A stretch of 64,000 nucleotides of DNA from an uncultured Clostridium sp. (GTDB taxonomy: Bacteria; Bacillota; Clostridia; TANB77; CAG-508), in NCBI GenBank assembly GCA_900552555.1, contig URZW01000004.1, positions 1 through 64,000 of the forward strand, given 5' to 3'. Numbering within the stretch: position 1 is the stretch's first letter; the number at the start of each line of letters is the position of its first letter. This document shows positions 7,492 through 16,804 of this stretch, in pieces. A program made the translations under genes and the position numbers. Under the pieces are notes generated by a model. It saw nothing but the letters and a program-made list of their open reading frames with translations. It searched no databases and was not told the origin of the DNA.

Positions 7492-9363
7492 TTAATTATT
7501 ATTTACCTTTTTTCTTGAGGCTGATTGTTTAGCCATTATGTCTTTTAATGTGTTTTTACTTTCAATGTTAAAAATTTTTTCTTTTATATCTATCTTTTTA
7601 TTTATTTTCTCATTATTTTTTACAGTCTTTATTCTAGGAACACTTGTAAAGTCTACTGTTTTACCTTTAAATGCTGAATATAATCTTCCACTTTTCCCAA
7701 TTCTTGCAACACATTCTCTATCTTCTAATTCGGTTAAAATTTTCATTCTATTGTTATGAGAATTTTTTACCGCTACTTCCATTTTTATATTGTCTTGCAA
7801 GAGTATTGCATCTATTCTTGATACTCTAAAAATAAAATAATTTACAACATTTGTGAAAATTGCTTTTCTTAATCCTTCACTAATCTGTTCAAAATATTGC
7901 CCTGCTAAAAATAATGATAAGTTGTATTTTCTTGCTTCTGACAGAAATCTATTTATTATTGGACTTTCTATTATAGATACTTCGTCTATAATCAAAATTA
8001 TATGTTCTGAAAATGTATGTGCTTGTACTAATTGCAGAATTGATTGCATTGCAAATCCTGCTATTGTTTTAGTTATATTTAATCCTAATGTCATTTGGTC
8101 TAATGATAAAATTGTAATAAAATTTTCTTCTATCTCTTCCTTTATATTTTTCATGTTGTTTTCATAATTGAATGCTGGTAATAACTGCATTTCGTCTATG
8201 AATGCTATAATTGGAGCAATTGCCTGTTGATATGCTGTTGTTTTTATTTCATTAAAATCAACTTTAAAAAACTCTACTATGTTAATTGGTATATCATCTT
8301 CAACTTCTTTTAAGATTTTATTTCTATATTCTATTTCTGTGAGTAATTTTCTTAAATTAGTTAAATTAAAATTTTTATATTCTAATAATAAGTGTATACT
8401 AAATCTTAAAACTCTTTCTAATCTTGAATTATATCTATCTGCAATTATGTTTTTAAATATATCTATTATTGATTCTGTGCTTGATAGGATATCCTCTGTT
8501 CCATTCATAAATAGATTTATACTATCTTCTTCTGTTTTAAAGTCCACTACTTTTGTGCTTTCAAGTCCTCCTATATCTTCTTCCATTGCAGAATGCGGGT
8601 CTATTACAACAATTTTATATTTATATTTGTTGTTACTGTCATTTGACAAATTTTTGATTATACTACTCATCATTTTTGATTTTCCTGTTCCACTTGCTCC
8701 TATGACTATAGAGTGTTTATCAAAATCATAATCTGTATGTTTTAAATATAATTCTTCTTGCAAATATGGAAAAGCATCAACTTTTAAAATTGACCTTTCT
8801 TTATCACTATTTAATATGTTTAATGTTTTTTTAGTTTCTAAATATCTGGTCGTATTTTTTTGATAATAAAATCTTGTGTGTATTCCAAAATTTATGCTTA
8901 CAAATTCATAAATTTTGGAATTCAAAAAAACTTTTTTTCTTATTAATTTATTGTCAATTGTTTCTAAATAGATATATGTTGTTGATAAATAATTATCATA
9001 TTTGTATGGATAAAATGTAATCTTTACTTTCTTTAATTTTTGCATTCTTTTGCTTTCATTGTTATCGTATACATCTATTATTGTTTGGTTATTTTGCATT
9101 AATATATATGGCTTTTTTATTGAAGTCTTTTCTTTTAATTTTATATCTGTTTTTTTTAACAAAAAACTTCCTAATTCTCCTAATATTGTTGGAAGTGTTC
9201 TTTTTGTTTCTATAAAATATCTTATACAATTTTTTTCTATTGTTATCCATAAATTCCATGGCCTATATAAGCCATTTATTTTAGATATCCTGAAAAATAA
9301 TTTTAGCCATTCTTCACTTTCTACATATTCTGAAGTTAAATATACTTCAAATATTTTTTTCAT
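7492..9363 (-). CDS. HerA/TraG-like (DUF87-type) P-loop ATPase
   Basis: A RecA-fold ATPase of the FtsK/HerA/VirD4 group. I place the start at 9363 (ATG preceded by AAAAGGAA); an in-frame ATG at 9450 would add 29 residues and is less likely. After about 220 residues of unrecognised beta-rich N-terminal region come Walker A GASGTGKS (222-229), IDPHSAMEEDIGG, a Walker B strand IILIIDEVS (about 455-463), and the sensor segment LAGQYFEQI; residues such as FRVSRIDAILLQ resemble the end of conjugative coupling ATPases. There are no membrane segments and no Nuc or relaxase domain. It is likely to move or unwind nucleic acid, or energise a translocase. It is in one unit with the Cys-rich protein downstream. 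Confidence 0.7.
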   Translation of the reverse strand: MKKIFEVYLTSEYVESEEWLKLFFRISKINGLYRPWNLWITIEKNCIRYFIETKRTLPTILGELGSFLLKKTDIKLKEKTSIKKPYILMQNNQTIIDVYDNNESKRMQKLKKVKITFYPYKYDNYLSTTYIYLETIDNKLIRKKVFLNSKIYEFVSINFGIHTRFYYQKNTTRYLETKKTLNILNSDKERSILKVDAFPYLQEELYLKHTDYDFDKHSIVIGASGTGKSKMMSSIIKNLSNDSNNKYKYKIVVIDPHSAMEEDIGGLESTKVVDFKTEEDSINLFMNGTEDILSSTESIIDIFKNIIADRYNSRLERVLRFSIHLLLEYKNFNLTNLRKLLTEIEYRNKILKEVEDDIPINIVEFFKVDFNEIKTTAYQQAIAPIIAFIDEMQLLPAFNYENNMKNIKEEIEENFITILSLDQMTLGLNITKTIAGFAMQSILQLVQAHTFSEHIILIIDEVSIIESPIINRFLSEARKYNLSLFLAGQYFEQISEGLRKAIFTNVVNYFIFRVSRIDAILLQDNIKMEVAVKNSHNNRMKILTELEDRECVARIGKSGRLYSAFKGKTVDFTSVPRIKTVKNNEKINKKIDIKEKIFNIESKNTLKDIMAKQSASRKKVNNN

Positions 9364-9451
9364 TTTTATCCCATTCCTTTTAATTCCAATGTTGCTAATA
9401 ATATTTTTGTTTTTATAATTATTATAAAATTCTATCATATTGGAGCACAAA

Positions 9452-9487
9452 AAAACTGACTTTTTCTTTTCAAAAAAAGTCAGTTTT
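9452..9487 (-). terminator. Terminator overlapping the AraC gene stop codon
   Basis: AAAACTGACTTTTT pairs with AAAAAGTCAGTTTT. The upstream arm contains the TGA stop of the regulator at 9480-9482. It separates the regulator from the ATPase gene downstream. Confidence 0.75.
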
Positions 9488-10271
9488 CTATTGGAATTAA
9501 AAAATCTGTTATGTTGTCATGATAAAATTCAATTTCTGGTATATCTCTAAAATTATATTTTGAATTTGGTAAAAATTCTTTATAAAACATGTCTGATGCA
9601 TCTTGTATTTCTTCGGTATTTTGAGAATCAATTCTTATTTGTATCCATTTACTTTTAGGAATTATCCTCTTTTTCATTTTTCCTTTGTTTTCATAATACA
9701 ATACGCCATATGCCTTTACTTTTGTTCTTTCTTTATCATAATATTCTACAATTCCAAATGGTGGATTTCCATATTTATCTGCATTTTCTTTATATAGTTT
9801 TGGTGCATCTTTTTTTATTTTTTTATTATCTGTTATTACATACTCCCCATATAATGTCATTTCTTCTTTTTCAATTATTTTATATTCAATGCTTTTATTA
9901 CATTCAACTTTTTCGTTAAAATGTAATTTGGTATACATTTTTAATTTTTCTGGTGCTTTTCTTACTTCGCTTGGTTTTATTCCATGGAATTTTTCAAATG
10001 CTCTTGAAAAAGCTGTCGCATTATTATAGCCATATTTTATAGCTACATCCATAACTTTTTCTTGTTTTAGATATAGTTCTTGTCCAGCATTTGTTAATCT
10101 TCTATTTCGTATGTATTCTGTTAATGATATGTCTGCTATTATTGCAAATATTCTTTGGAATGTATATTCATTCATTCCTATTTTTTTAGAAAGATTTTCT
10201 ACATCTATTTTTTCTTCTAAATGTTCTTCTATATATTCTATTATTTTATTTAGTTCTTTGTATATGTTCAA
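9480..10271 (-). CDS. AraC-family regulator with GyrI-like effector domain
   Basis: The 263 residues have two parts. Residues 1-105 form a double helix-turn-helix of the AraC/XylS type (LSKKIGMNEYTFQRIF and VAIKYGYNNATAFSRAF, ending HGIKPSEVRK). Residues about 120-260 look like a GyrI/SOUL-type effector-binding domain (MTLYGEYV, KWIQIRI, FYHDN). Such SoxS/Rob- or BltR-like proteins sense small molecules and activate resistance or metabolic genes. The start is TTG at 10271, supported by AGGTGG nine bases upstream. No partner operon is obvious; the HAD gene upstream (10341-10982) is on the same strand. Confidence 0.85.
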   Translation of the reverse strand: MNIYKELNKIIEYIEEHLEEKIDVENLSKKIGMNEYTFQRIFAIIADISLTEYIRNRRLTNAGQELYLKQEKVMDVAIKYGYNNATAFSRAFEKFHGIKPSEVRKAPEKLKMYTKLHFNEKVECNKSIEYKIIEKEEMTLYGEYVITDNKKIKKDAPKLYKENADKYGNPPFGIVEYYDKERTKVKAYGVLYYENKGKMKKRIIPKSKWIQIRIDSQNTEEIQDASDMFYKEFLPNSKYNFRDIPEIEFYHDNITDFLIPIEN

Positions 10272-10340
10272 TTTTCTGCCACCTTTTATTTTTACTTTTT
10301 ATGTTATAAACTTTATATTCATTTCTAATATGAGTAAATG

Positions 10341-10982
10341 TTATTTTAAAAATTCATTAACTTTTTCTTTTATTTTGTCTAACTCATATCCATAAGCATT
10401 ACAAGTATTCCATCCTAATTTTTTAGCAGCCTCAATATTTTCTTTGCTGTCATCTATAAATAATATATTTTCTGGTTTTATTTTGCATTCTTCTTCAACA
10501 ATTTTATATATTCTTTCATCAGGCTTTACACATTTTAGTTCAAAAGATAACCATACAAAGTCAAATAGTTGAAGATTAACTTGCTTATCCAATCTTTGTT
10601 TATCTAGATAACCTAAATTGGATAAAATTCCTATTTTACATTTTTCTTTTAAACTATGTGCATATTTTACAACATCTTTGTAATATTCAATATTATCAAA
10701 TTCTTTTATATAATAATCATAAAATTCTTTTGGAGTACATTTTAAATCAAACTCTTTTTTTATCTTTTCAAACCATTTATCTTTCTCTATATCTCTTATG
10801 TCTTTTATTCCTAATTCTGCTGATTTATCATAATACCTTTCAACAATATTTTTGTTTTCTTTTGGATTAAAATGTTTTATTAGATTTTCTACTGCTACAT
10901 CTATACTATATTCGCCTTTTCGGTGACTTTCTATTATTCCACCCCAGTCAAATATTACTATTTTGTTTTCATTATAATTCAT
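10341..10982 (-). CDS. HAD-superfamily hydrolase
   Basis: The 213 residues form a HAD phosphatase with a helical cap. Motif I is VIFDWGGII (here Asp11 followed by Trp and Gly where the second Asp usually sits, as in several epoxide-hydrolase-like HADs), motif II is GILSNLG, the Lys motif is ELKCVKPDERIY, and motif III/IV is ILFIDDSKENIEAAKKLGW. Layout and length match the YihX/HAD-IA group that dephosphorylates small sugar phosphates or nucleotides. The start follows GAAGGAG. Confidence 0.8.
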   Translation of the reverse strand: MNYNENKIVIFDWGGIIESHRKGEYSIDVAVENLIKHFNPKENKNIVERYYDKSAELGIKDIRDIEKDKWFEKIKKEFDLKCTPKEFYDYYIKEFDNIEYYKDVVKYAHSLKEKCKIGILSNLGYLDKQRLDKQVNLQLFDFVWLSFELKCVKPDERIYKIVEEECKIKPENILFIDDSKENIEAAKKLGWNTCNAYGYELDKIKEKVNEFLK

Positions 10983-11005
10983 TTGAGTATTCTCCTTCTG
11001 ATTTT

Positions 11006-11251
11006 TTATTCAGTAAATGAACTTGGATGATATGCTGTTATTCCTAGTGTTTCTGCTTTTCTTAAGACATCTAGTCTGTCATCTACAAAAACCGCATATT
11101 TTATATCAAATTTGTAATGTTTACAACATTCTATTATGACTTCTGGTTTTAACATTGTTGAACATATAAAAATAATGTTTTCTTTTTTTATATTTGGATA
11201 GTTTTCTTTCAACCATTTGTATTTTTGCTCTATTTCATTGTTTGTAGTTAT
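11006..11251 (-). pseudogene. C-terminal fragment of a HAD-type hydrolase
   Basis: The readable peptide ends with KYAVFVDDRLDVLRKAETLG and YHPSSF, the motif IV region of a HAD phosphatase. Motif I, the cap and any start codon are missing. Upstream the frame is closed by a TGA at 11252-11254, after only 13 more codons that also look coding (QKYKWLKEN). A TTG at 11210-11212 could start a 68-residue product but has no ribosome binding site. I read it as a decayed gene. An N-terminal HAD stub at 50149-50280 is a separate remnant. Confidence 0.6.
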
Positions 11252-11330
11252 TCATCCATTTCATATTGGTAATATATCATAAAAAAATACAATTATCAAC
11301 TAAATATTTTTTTAATATTTATAACTCAAA

Positions 11331-11365
11331 AAATAGAGTAGAAATTTTATTTTTCTACTCTATTT
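11331..11365 (-). terminator. Intrinsic terminator after the surface-protein gene
   Basis: AAATAGAGTAGAAA pairs with TTTCTACTCTATTT around a short T/A loop. It lies 12 bases past the stop of the gene at 11378. Confidence 0.8.
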
Positions 11366-11377
11366 AAACTATTAATA

Positions 11378-12547
11378 TTATTTTATTTTCTTATATTTTA
11401 TAAATAATATTCCAGCAATAGCTACCGCCATTACTATTGACACTCTTGTTATTTTTTCTTTAATACCTGCATATGGTAATTTTTCTGTTGAAGTTGTTTT
11501 ATCTGATTTTGTTGAAATACTGCTTGTTGTAGTTTTACTACCTCCTGAAGTTGAATTATCTTTAATTGTTGTGTTATCTCCTTTAGTTGTTGCATTACCT
11601 TTATTTGTTGAAGTATCATTTTTATTTATTGTTGAATCTCCTTTATTTGCTGTATTTTCATTTTTATTACTTGATGTATTTTGAGTTGTGTTTGTGTTAG
11701 TTGTTGTATTATTAACCGTATTTGATGTGTTTGTATTAGTTGTTGTATTATTAACTGTATTTGATGTATTTGTATTATTTGTTGTATTATTAACTGTATT
11801 TGTTGTGTTTGTATTAGTTGTTGTATTATTAACTGTATTTGTTGAATTAACATTGTTTGTTATATCAGTACTTGAATTTGTATTATTTGATACACTATTA
11901 TTTGTAGAAGTAGTATTATTACTTATTGTTGAATTTGTTATATCTGTTGATGTATTAGTATTTACATTCTCATTTTTTGTTCCTGTTACTTCATAAACTT
12001 CTGCATCATATATTCTTGTACCATCTCTTTTTTCTACTTGAACCCAAACTACAATATCTTTTGTTCCAGAAAAACTTGCTAAATCAATATTATAAGAATT
12101 ATCCATTGAACGTTGCCAATTATCTGTAAAATCTGGTAACCAATAAATTATAGATGATTGATTTTCATCAACCTTTTCATCTGAAAAATCCTCTACATAT
12201 GTACCATAATTATTTTTGTAGTATTCTTGTGATGCTTCATAATTAATTCTATCATCTTCTGATTTTGATTCTTCATACAAGTTATGATATCCAATTACAT
12301 ATATTTCGTCTTTCAATTTTTTTATTTTATTATATGTATCACTGTTAATAACATTTGCTTGGCAATATAACCTATATCCACCTACAGTTGGAGCTATATC
12401 TACTCCTCCCTTTCCATTAACTAAATACTCTGACATTGTTATTTCATTATCTGTGTCAAATCTTCCTGAATAAGCTATTGCACTTGTATTAACCAAGATT
12501 AAAGCCATAATAGTAAGTATACTTAAAATACTTTTTAATTTTCTCAT
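11378..12547 (-). CDS. Sortase-type surface protein with Asn/Thr repeats
   Basis: The 389 residues have a signal peptide (about 1-25, ending SAIA), a globular region (about 26-185), a low-complexity Asn/Thr/Ser stalk (about 190-350), then LPYAG, a hydrophobic segment (VSIVMAVAIAGILFI) and a KYKKIK tail. This is a cell-wall sorting signal with the LPxAG variant of LPxTG. In the stalk a 12-residue unit, VNNTTTNTNTSN, recurs about four times, encoded by 36-base tandem DNA repeats at about 11690-11850, so length variation between strains is likely. No function can be named for the globular part; it contains WLPDFTDNWQRS. GGAGG precedes the ATG. Confidence 0.75.
   Translation of the reverse strand: MRKLKSILSILTIMALILVNTSAIAYSGRFDTDNEITMSEYLVNGKGGVDIAPTVGGYRLYCQANVINSDTYNKIKKLKDEIYVIGYHNLYEESKSEDDRINYEASQEYYKNNYGTYVEDFSDEKVDENQSSIIYWLPDFTDNWQRSMDNSYNIDLASFSGTKDIVVWVQVEKRDGTRIYDAEVYEVTGTKNENVNTNTSTDITNSTISNNTTSTNNSVSNNTNSSTDITNNVNSTNTVNNTTTNTNTTNTVNNTTNNTNTSNTVNNTTTNTNTSNTVNNTTTNTNTTQNTSSNKNENTANKGDSTINKNDTSTNKGNATTKGDNTTIKDNSTSGGSKTTTSSISTKSDKTTSTEKLPYAGIKEKITRVSIVMAVAIAGILFIKYKKIK
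11690..11850. repeat. 36-base tandem repeat inside the surface-protein gene
   Basis: About four and a half copies of a 36-base unit containing TTGTATTATTAACTGTATTT, each encoding a 12-residue Asn/Thr unit. Copies differ by one to three bases. Confidence 0.75.
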
Positions 12548-12745
12548 TTTTATTCCTCCAATTTATATATTTTTAAATTAACATAATTATTATATCATAT
12601 ATTTTCTAAAAATGGAAGTATTTACATAATTTTTTTAACAAAATTTTATTATGTATAAAAAATCTAACTTTCAAGCCAACTTTTATCAACATAATAGTTC
12701 GTTTTTTTAAATATTCTAGCCTAATTAAATTATAAAATCCAATAT

Positions 12746-12776
12746 AAAAAGCTATTCTCTAAATAGATATAGCTTT
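12746..12776 (-). terminator. Terminator of feoB
   Basis: AAAAAGCTAT pairs with ATAGCTTT (read on the minus strand the hairpin ends in TTTTTATATT). It lies directly after the feoB stop. Confidence 0.75.
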
Positions 12777-12783
12777 CTTTTTC

Positions 12784-14937
12784 TTATAAAACTAATATAA
12801 TATTATATACAAAATTTGTGATCATACACAAAACAATTCCACAAACAGTAGGAATTGCAAAAGAAATTGCCGTCCACTTCCAACTACCAGTTTCTTTTTT
12901 CACAGTAAGCAATGTTGTAGCACAAGGAAAATGTAAAATTGTAAAAAGCATAACATTCATAGCAGTAAGCATGGTCCAGCCATTTTGAATTAAAATCTGG
13001 CCAATTTGAATTGTATCCTCTATATTTACCAATGTTCCGCCTTTCAAATAACACATCAAAATTATTGGTAAAACTATTTCATTCGCCGGAATTCCTAAAA
13101 TAAAAGCAGTTAAAATATATCCATCTAAGCCCATCAATTTAGCAAAAGGATTTAAGAAATTTGCTATAATTGAAAGCAAACTTTGCCCATTAATTCCTAC
13201 ATTTGCCATAAGCCATATCACAAGTCCTGCAGGTGCCGCAACTGATATTGCTCTGCCCAAAACAAATAGGGTTCTATCAAATATTGAACGCACTAGTATT
13301 TTTCCAAATTGTGGTTTTCTATATGGTGGCAGTTCCAAAACCATTGATGATGGCATCCCTTTTAATATTGTTTTTGATAATATTTTTGATATCACGAGTG
13401 TTAAAAATATTCCAAATATTATTACAACAATTACTGCAAATGTTGATAAAATTGATGCTAAAAATCCATTTCCGCCTGCAAATGCTCCTGCAATAAATAT
13501 TGTTGCTATTGTTATCAAAAATGGAAATCTTCCATTACATGGAACAAAATTGTTTGTTAATATTGCAATTAGTCTTTCTCTTGGTGAATCTATAATTCTG
13601 CATCCTGTTACTCCACACGCATTACATCCAAAGCCCATACACATTGTTATCATTTGTTTTCCACTACAACAAGCCTTTTTAAAGAATCCATCCATATTAA
13701 ATGCAATTCGTGGAAGATATCCCAAGTCTTCTAGTATTGTGAATAGTGGGAAGAATATGGCCATTGGTGGCAACATTACGGCAATTATCCATGTTAATGT
13801 TTTATACACTCCATTTATCAACATATCTGAAAGCCATGTTGGGCAATGTATATAATTTGCAAAATGTACTAGTTTGTCTTGTAACCAATTAAATATGCTA
13901 AATAGCCACTCTGATGGATAATTTGCTCCTACTATTGTTATCCAAAAAATAAGGCCTAAAAATAGTATCATTATTGGAATTCCAAATATTTTTGATGTTA
14001 AAATTTTGTCTATTTTTAGGTCTCTTTCTCTATAATTTTTGTTTTCAAATGTACATACTTCTTTTGATGTTTCTTCTGCTTTTTTCATGATATCCGCTAC
14101 TATTTTGTCTTTAAAATTTTTTGAGATAATCTCTCTTGTTTCTAGATTTTCTTTTGCTTCTATTACTGATTGCTGAATTTCTTGTTCTTCTAAATCTATT
14201 TCTAAATTTTCTTGTATTGATTTTAATATTTTTTCTTCTCCATCTATTAGTTTTATCGCTATCCATCTGCATAATTTTTTTGATATTTTATTTTTCTCAA
14301 CTCCTATTTCTGTCACTATATTTCTTTTTTCTGAATATTCATTAACTAATAAATCTGTATCAAGTTTCTCCACTATTTTTTCAAGATTTTCTTCGATTTC
14401 TTGTTCATATCTAACTGTTTTGGTATGTGGTTTTATTTCACCTTCACATACTTTGTATATTGTATTTTTCAAATTTTCTAGTGTTTGTTTGTCTCTTGCA
14501 ACAGTTCCTACAACAGGCACTCCTAGTAAATCTTCTAATTTTTTTAAATCAATTTTTATCTTTTTCTTTTTGGCTTCGTCTAACAAATTTACACAGACAA
14601 TTATGTTATCTGTTATTTCCATAATTTGATATACTAAATTTAAATTTCTTTCTAAACATGTGCTATCAACTACAATTACTGTTGCATCTGGATTTCCAAA
14701 ACATATGTAATCTCTTGCAATTTCTTCTTCTTCTGAATTTGACATTATTGAATATGTACCTGGAATGTCAACAAATGTAAATTCTTTGTTATTAATTATT
14801 GCTTCTCCTGTTGCGTTTGCTACTGTTTTTCCTGTCCAGTTTCCTGTGTGTTGATGCATTCCTGTTAAACTGTTGAATATGGTTGATTTTCCTACGTTTG
14901 GATTTCCTGCTAATGCTACTGTATATGTATTTTTCAC
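12784..14937 (-). CDS. feoB: Ferrous iron transport protein B
   Basis: Membrane GTPase transporter for Fe(II). The G domain has G1 GNPNVGKS (11-18), G2 around GNWTGKTV, G3 DIPGTYS and G4 NLLDEA; a helical GDI spacer follows to about residue 310. The permease part has paired gate regions with Cys in MCMGFGCNACGVTGCRI and in LHFPCATTLL. The 717 residues are slightly short of the enteric protein. The start is GTG at 14935-14937 with AAGGTGG upstream. No feoA or feoC lies next to it, and no FeoA-like domain is fused. A TTGACA box lies inside the 24-base inverted repeat just upstream. Confidence 0.95.
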   Translation of the reverse strand: MKNTYTVALAGNPNVGKSTIFNSLTGMHQHTGNWTGKTVANATGEAIINNKEFTFVDIPGTYSIMSNSEEEEIARDYICFGNPDATVIVVDSTCLERNLNLVYQIMEITDNIIVCVNLLDEAKKKKIKIDLKKLEDLLGVPVVGTVARDKQTLENLKNTIYKVCEGEIKPHTKTVRYEQEIEENLEKIVEKLDTDLLVNEYSEKRNIVTEIGVEKNKISKKLCRWIAIKLIDGEEKILKSIQENLEIDLEEQEIQQSVIEAKENLETREIISKNFKDKIVADIMKKAEETSKEVCTFENKNYRERDLKIDKILTSKIFGIPIMILFLGLIFWITIVGANYPSEWLFSIFNWLQDKLVHFANYIHCPTWLSDMLINGVYKTLTWIIAVMLPPMAIFFPLFTILEDLGYLPRIAFNMDGFFKKACCSGKQMITMCMGFGCNACGVTGCRIIDSPRERLIAILTNNFVPCNGRFPFLITIATIFIAGAFAGGNGFLASILSTFAVIVVIIFGIFLTLVISKILSKTILKGMPSSMVLELPPYRKPQFGKILVRSIFDRTLFVLGRAISVAAPAGLVIWLMANVGINGQSLLSIIANFLNPFAKLMGLDGYILTAFILGIPANEIVLPIILMCYLKGGTLVNIEDTIQIGQILIQNGWTMLTAMNVMLFTILHFPCATTLLTVKKETGSWKWTAISFAIPTVCGIVLCMITNFVYNIILVL

Positions 14938-15003
14938 AAGCTCACCACCTTAAATTTTATTATTACAATATATGTTTTTGTTTTGAGTTTATGAATTTTA
15001 TCC

Positions 15004-15058
15004 TGTGAATTGTCAAAAAGTTTAGTTCATTACAAACTAAACTTTTTGACAATTCACA
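15004..15058. repeat. 24-base perfect inverted repeat between ptsI and feoB
   Basis: TGTGAATTGTCAAAAAGTTT (first 20 of 24 bases) is exactly reversed at 15035-15058 with a 7-base loop. It begins 13 bases after the ptsI stop, so it could end that transcript, yet no T-run follows on the minus strand. The arm nearest feoB carries TTGACA, 17 bases before CATAAA, so it may also hold the feoB -35 box. Confidence 0.85.
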
Positions 15059-15071
15059 GCCTCTAAACTTT

Positions 15072-16760
15072 CTAAAAATTATCCAAAATCATTTTAACAT
15101 CTTCTGTTGAATCCAATTCTAGTACCTTATTTGCAAGATTCTTACACTCCTCAAAACTCAAATCCTTTATCAACTTTCTAGCTTTCAAAATCTTATTAGC
15201 ATTCATAGAAAACTCATCAAGTCCAAGACCAACAAGCAAAGGAATAAACTTAACATCACCAGCCGCTTCTCCGCACATACCACATAAAATACCATTTTTA
15301 TGTGCACCATCAATAGCAGATTTAATCAAACGAATTACAGCAGGATTAAAATGAGAATACAAATTTGCAAGTTTCTCATTACCTCTCTCAACAGCAATAG
15401 TATATTGAATCAAATCATTTGTCCCTATACTAAAAAAATCACACTCTTTTGCAAATTCGTCTGCCATTACTGCAGATGACGGAATTTCAACCATAATTCC
15501 AACTTCTATATTTTCATTAAAAGATATATTTTTTGTTTTTAACTCTTGTTTTACTTCTTCAATAATTTCTTTTGATTTTCGTAATTCTTCAATTGACGAA
15601 ATCATCGGAAGCATTATTGCAACATTTCCATAACTACTTGCCCTCAAAATAGCCCTTAACTGAACCTTAAATAAATCAACATTATCTAGATAAATTCTAA
15701 TCGCTCTATAACCTAAAAATGGATTTTCTTCCTTTGGTAATTTCATATATTTTAAGTCTTTATCTCCGCCAATATCTAATGTCCTTATAACAAGTCTTTT
15801 ATTTTCTAGACTTTCCGCAATTTTTTTATATGCTTCAAATTGTTCTTCTTCTGATGGAAAATCTTTTGCATCCATATACAAAAATTCACTTCTTAGAAGT
15901 CCTACACCTTCTGCCGTATTATCAATTACAATTTGAATGTCTTGTGGGCCACCTATATTTGCTAAAAGTTCAACCTGATGTCCATCTTTTGTTATTGCTT
16001 TTTCATTTTTATATTTTTCTAATTCTTGTTTTTCTTGTTTTATATTTTCTTGATTCTTTGTTAGTTCTTCAATTTTTTCTTGTGTTGGATTTAAAAATAT
16101 TTCTCCTGTTGCTCCATTTAATGCTATAAAATCATTTTCTTTTATATTTTCAAAAATATGCTTTATACCAACAATTGCAGGAATTTCATTAGTTCTTGCG
16201 ATTATAGCCATGTGCGAATTAATACCTCCAATTTCTGTAATAATTCCGGAGATGTTCTTTAAGTTCATTTTGGCGGTATCTGATGTTGATAATTCTTTTG
16301 CGACAAGTATTGTATTTTCAGGTAATTTTGATAAATCAATTTCTTCTATTTTTAATAATTTTGCTAATATTCTTTTTTTCATATCCTCTATATCTCTGCT
16401 TCGTGCAGCCATATATGGGTCATCCATTTCTTCAAATGTTTTTATTATTTTATTTAGTCCATTTTCTACTGCATATGCACTATTACATTTTTCTTGTTCA
16501 ATTATTTTGATAGTTTCTTGAATTAAACTGGGGTCTTGCAATATCATTAAATATGCTTGCATTATTTCTTTTTCTGTTCCATCTATATTCTTGATTAATT
16601 TTTCTATTTCACTTTCTACTTCTTTTACTGCATCATATATTTGTTCTTTTTCTGCTGAAATATCTTCAATTTTCTGCTTTTCTATTTTTAATTCATTTTC
16701 TTTTAAAATTACTGCTTTTCCAAGTCCTATTCCCTCAGAAATACCTTTTCCAACAAGCAT
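15072..16760 (-). CDS. ptsI: Phosphotransferase system enzyme I
   Basis: Takes phosphate from phosphoenolpyruvate and passes it to HPr. I start it at the ATG at 16760, with AGAAGG upstream (an ATG-like start 6 codons earlier is weaker). The phosphorylated His is in GGINSHMAIIART (His183). The PEP-binding barrel shows DIGGDKD, GTNDLIQYT and the active-site Cys motif LCGMCGEAAGD. The 562 residues are normal. It is the last gene of the fru-pts unit, separated from ptsH by about 200 bases that hold a foldback element. Confidence 0.95.
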   Translation of the reverse strand: MLVGKGISEGIGLGKAVILKENELKIEKQKIEDISAEKEQIYDAVKEVESEIEKLIKNIDGTEKEIMQAYLMILQDPSLIQETIKIIEQEKCNSAYAVENGLNKIIKTFEEMDDPYMAARSRDIEDMKKRILAKLLKIEEIDLSKLPENTILVAKELSTSDTAKMNLKNISGIITEIGGINSHMAIIARTNEIPAIVGIKHIFENIKENDFIALNGATGEIFLNPTQEKIEELTKNQENIKQEKQELEKYKNEKAITKDGHQVELLANIGGPQDIQIVIDNTAEGVGLLRSEFLYMDAKDFPSEEEQFEAYKKIAESLENKRLVIRTLDIGGDKDLKYMKLPKEENPFLGYRAIRIYLDNVDLFKVQLRAILRASSYGNVAIMLPMISSIEELRKSKEIIEEVKQELKTKNISFNENIEVGIMVEIPSSAVMADEFAKECDFFSIGTNDLIQYTIAVERGNEKLANLYSHFNPAVIRLIKSAIDGAHKNGILCGMCGEAAGDVKFIPLLVGLGLDEFSMNANKILKARKLIKDLSFEECKNLANKVLELDSTEDVKMILDNF

Positions 16761-16804
16761 ACAATTACCTTCTTTCAAGTATTTTTTAATTTATAATATT
16801 CAAC

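Noticed and set aside
11690..11850. CRISPR-like regular repeats
   Set aside because: The 36-base units are contiguous without spacers and lie in frame within a surface-protein gene; no cas genes nearby. The same holds for the 78-base repeats at 24.0-24.2 kb.
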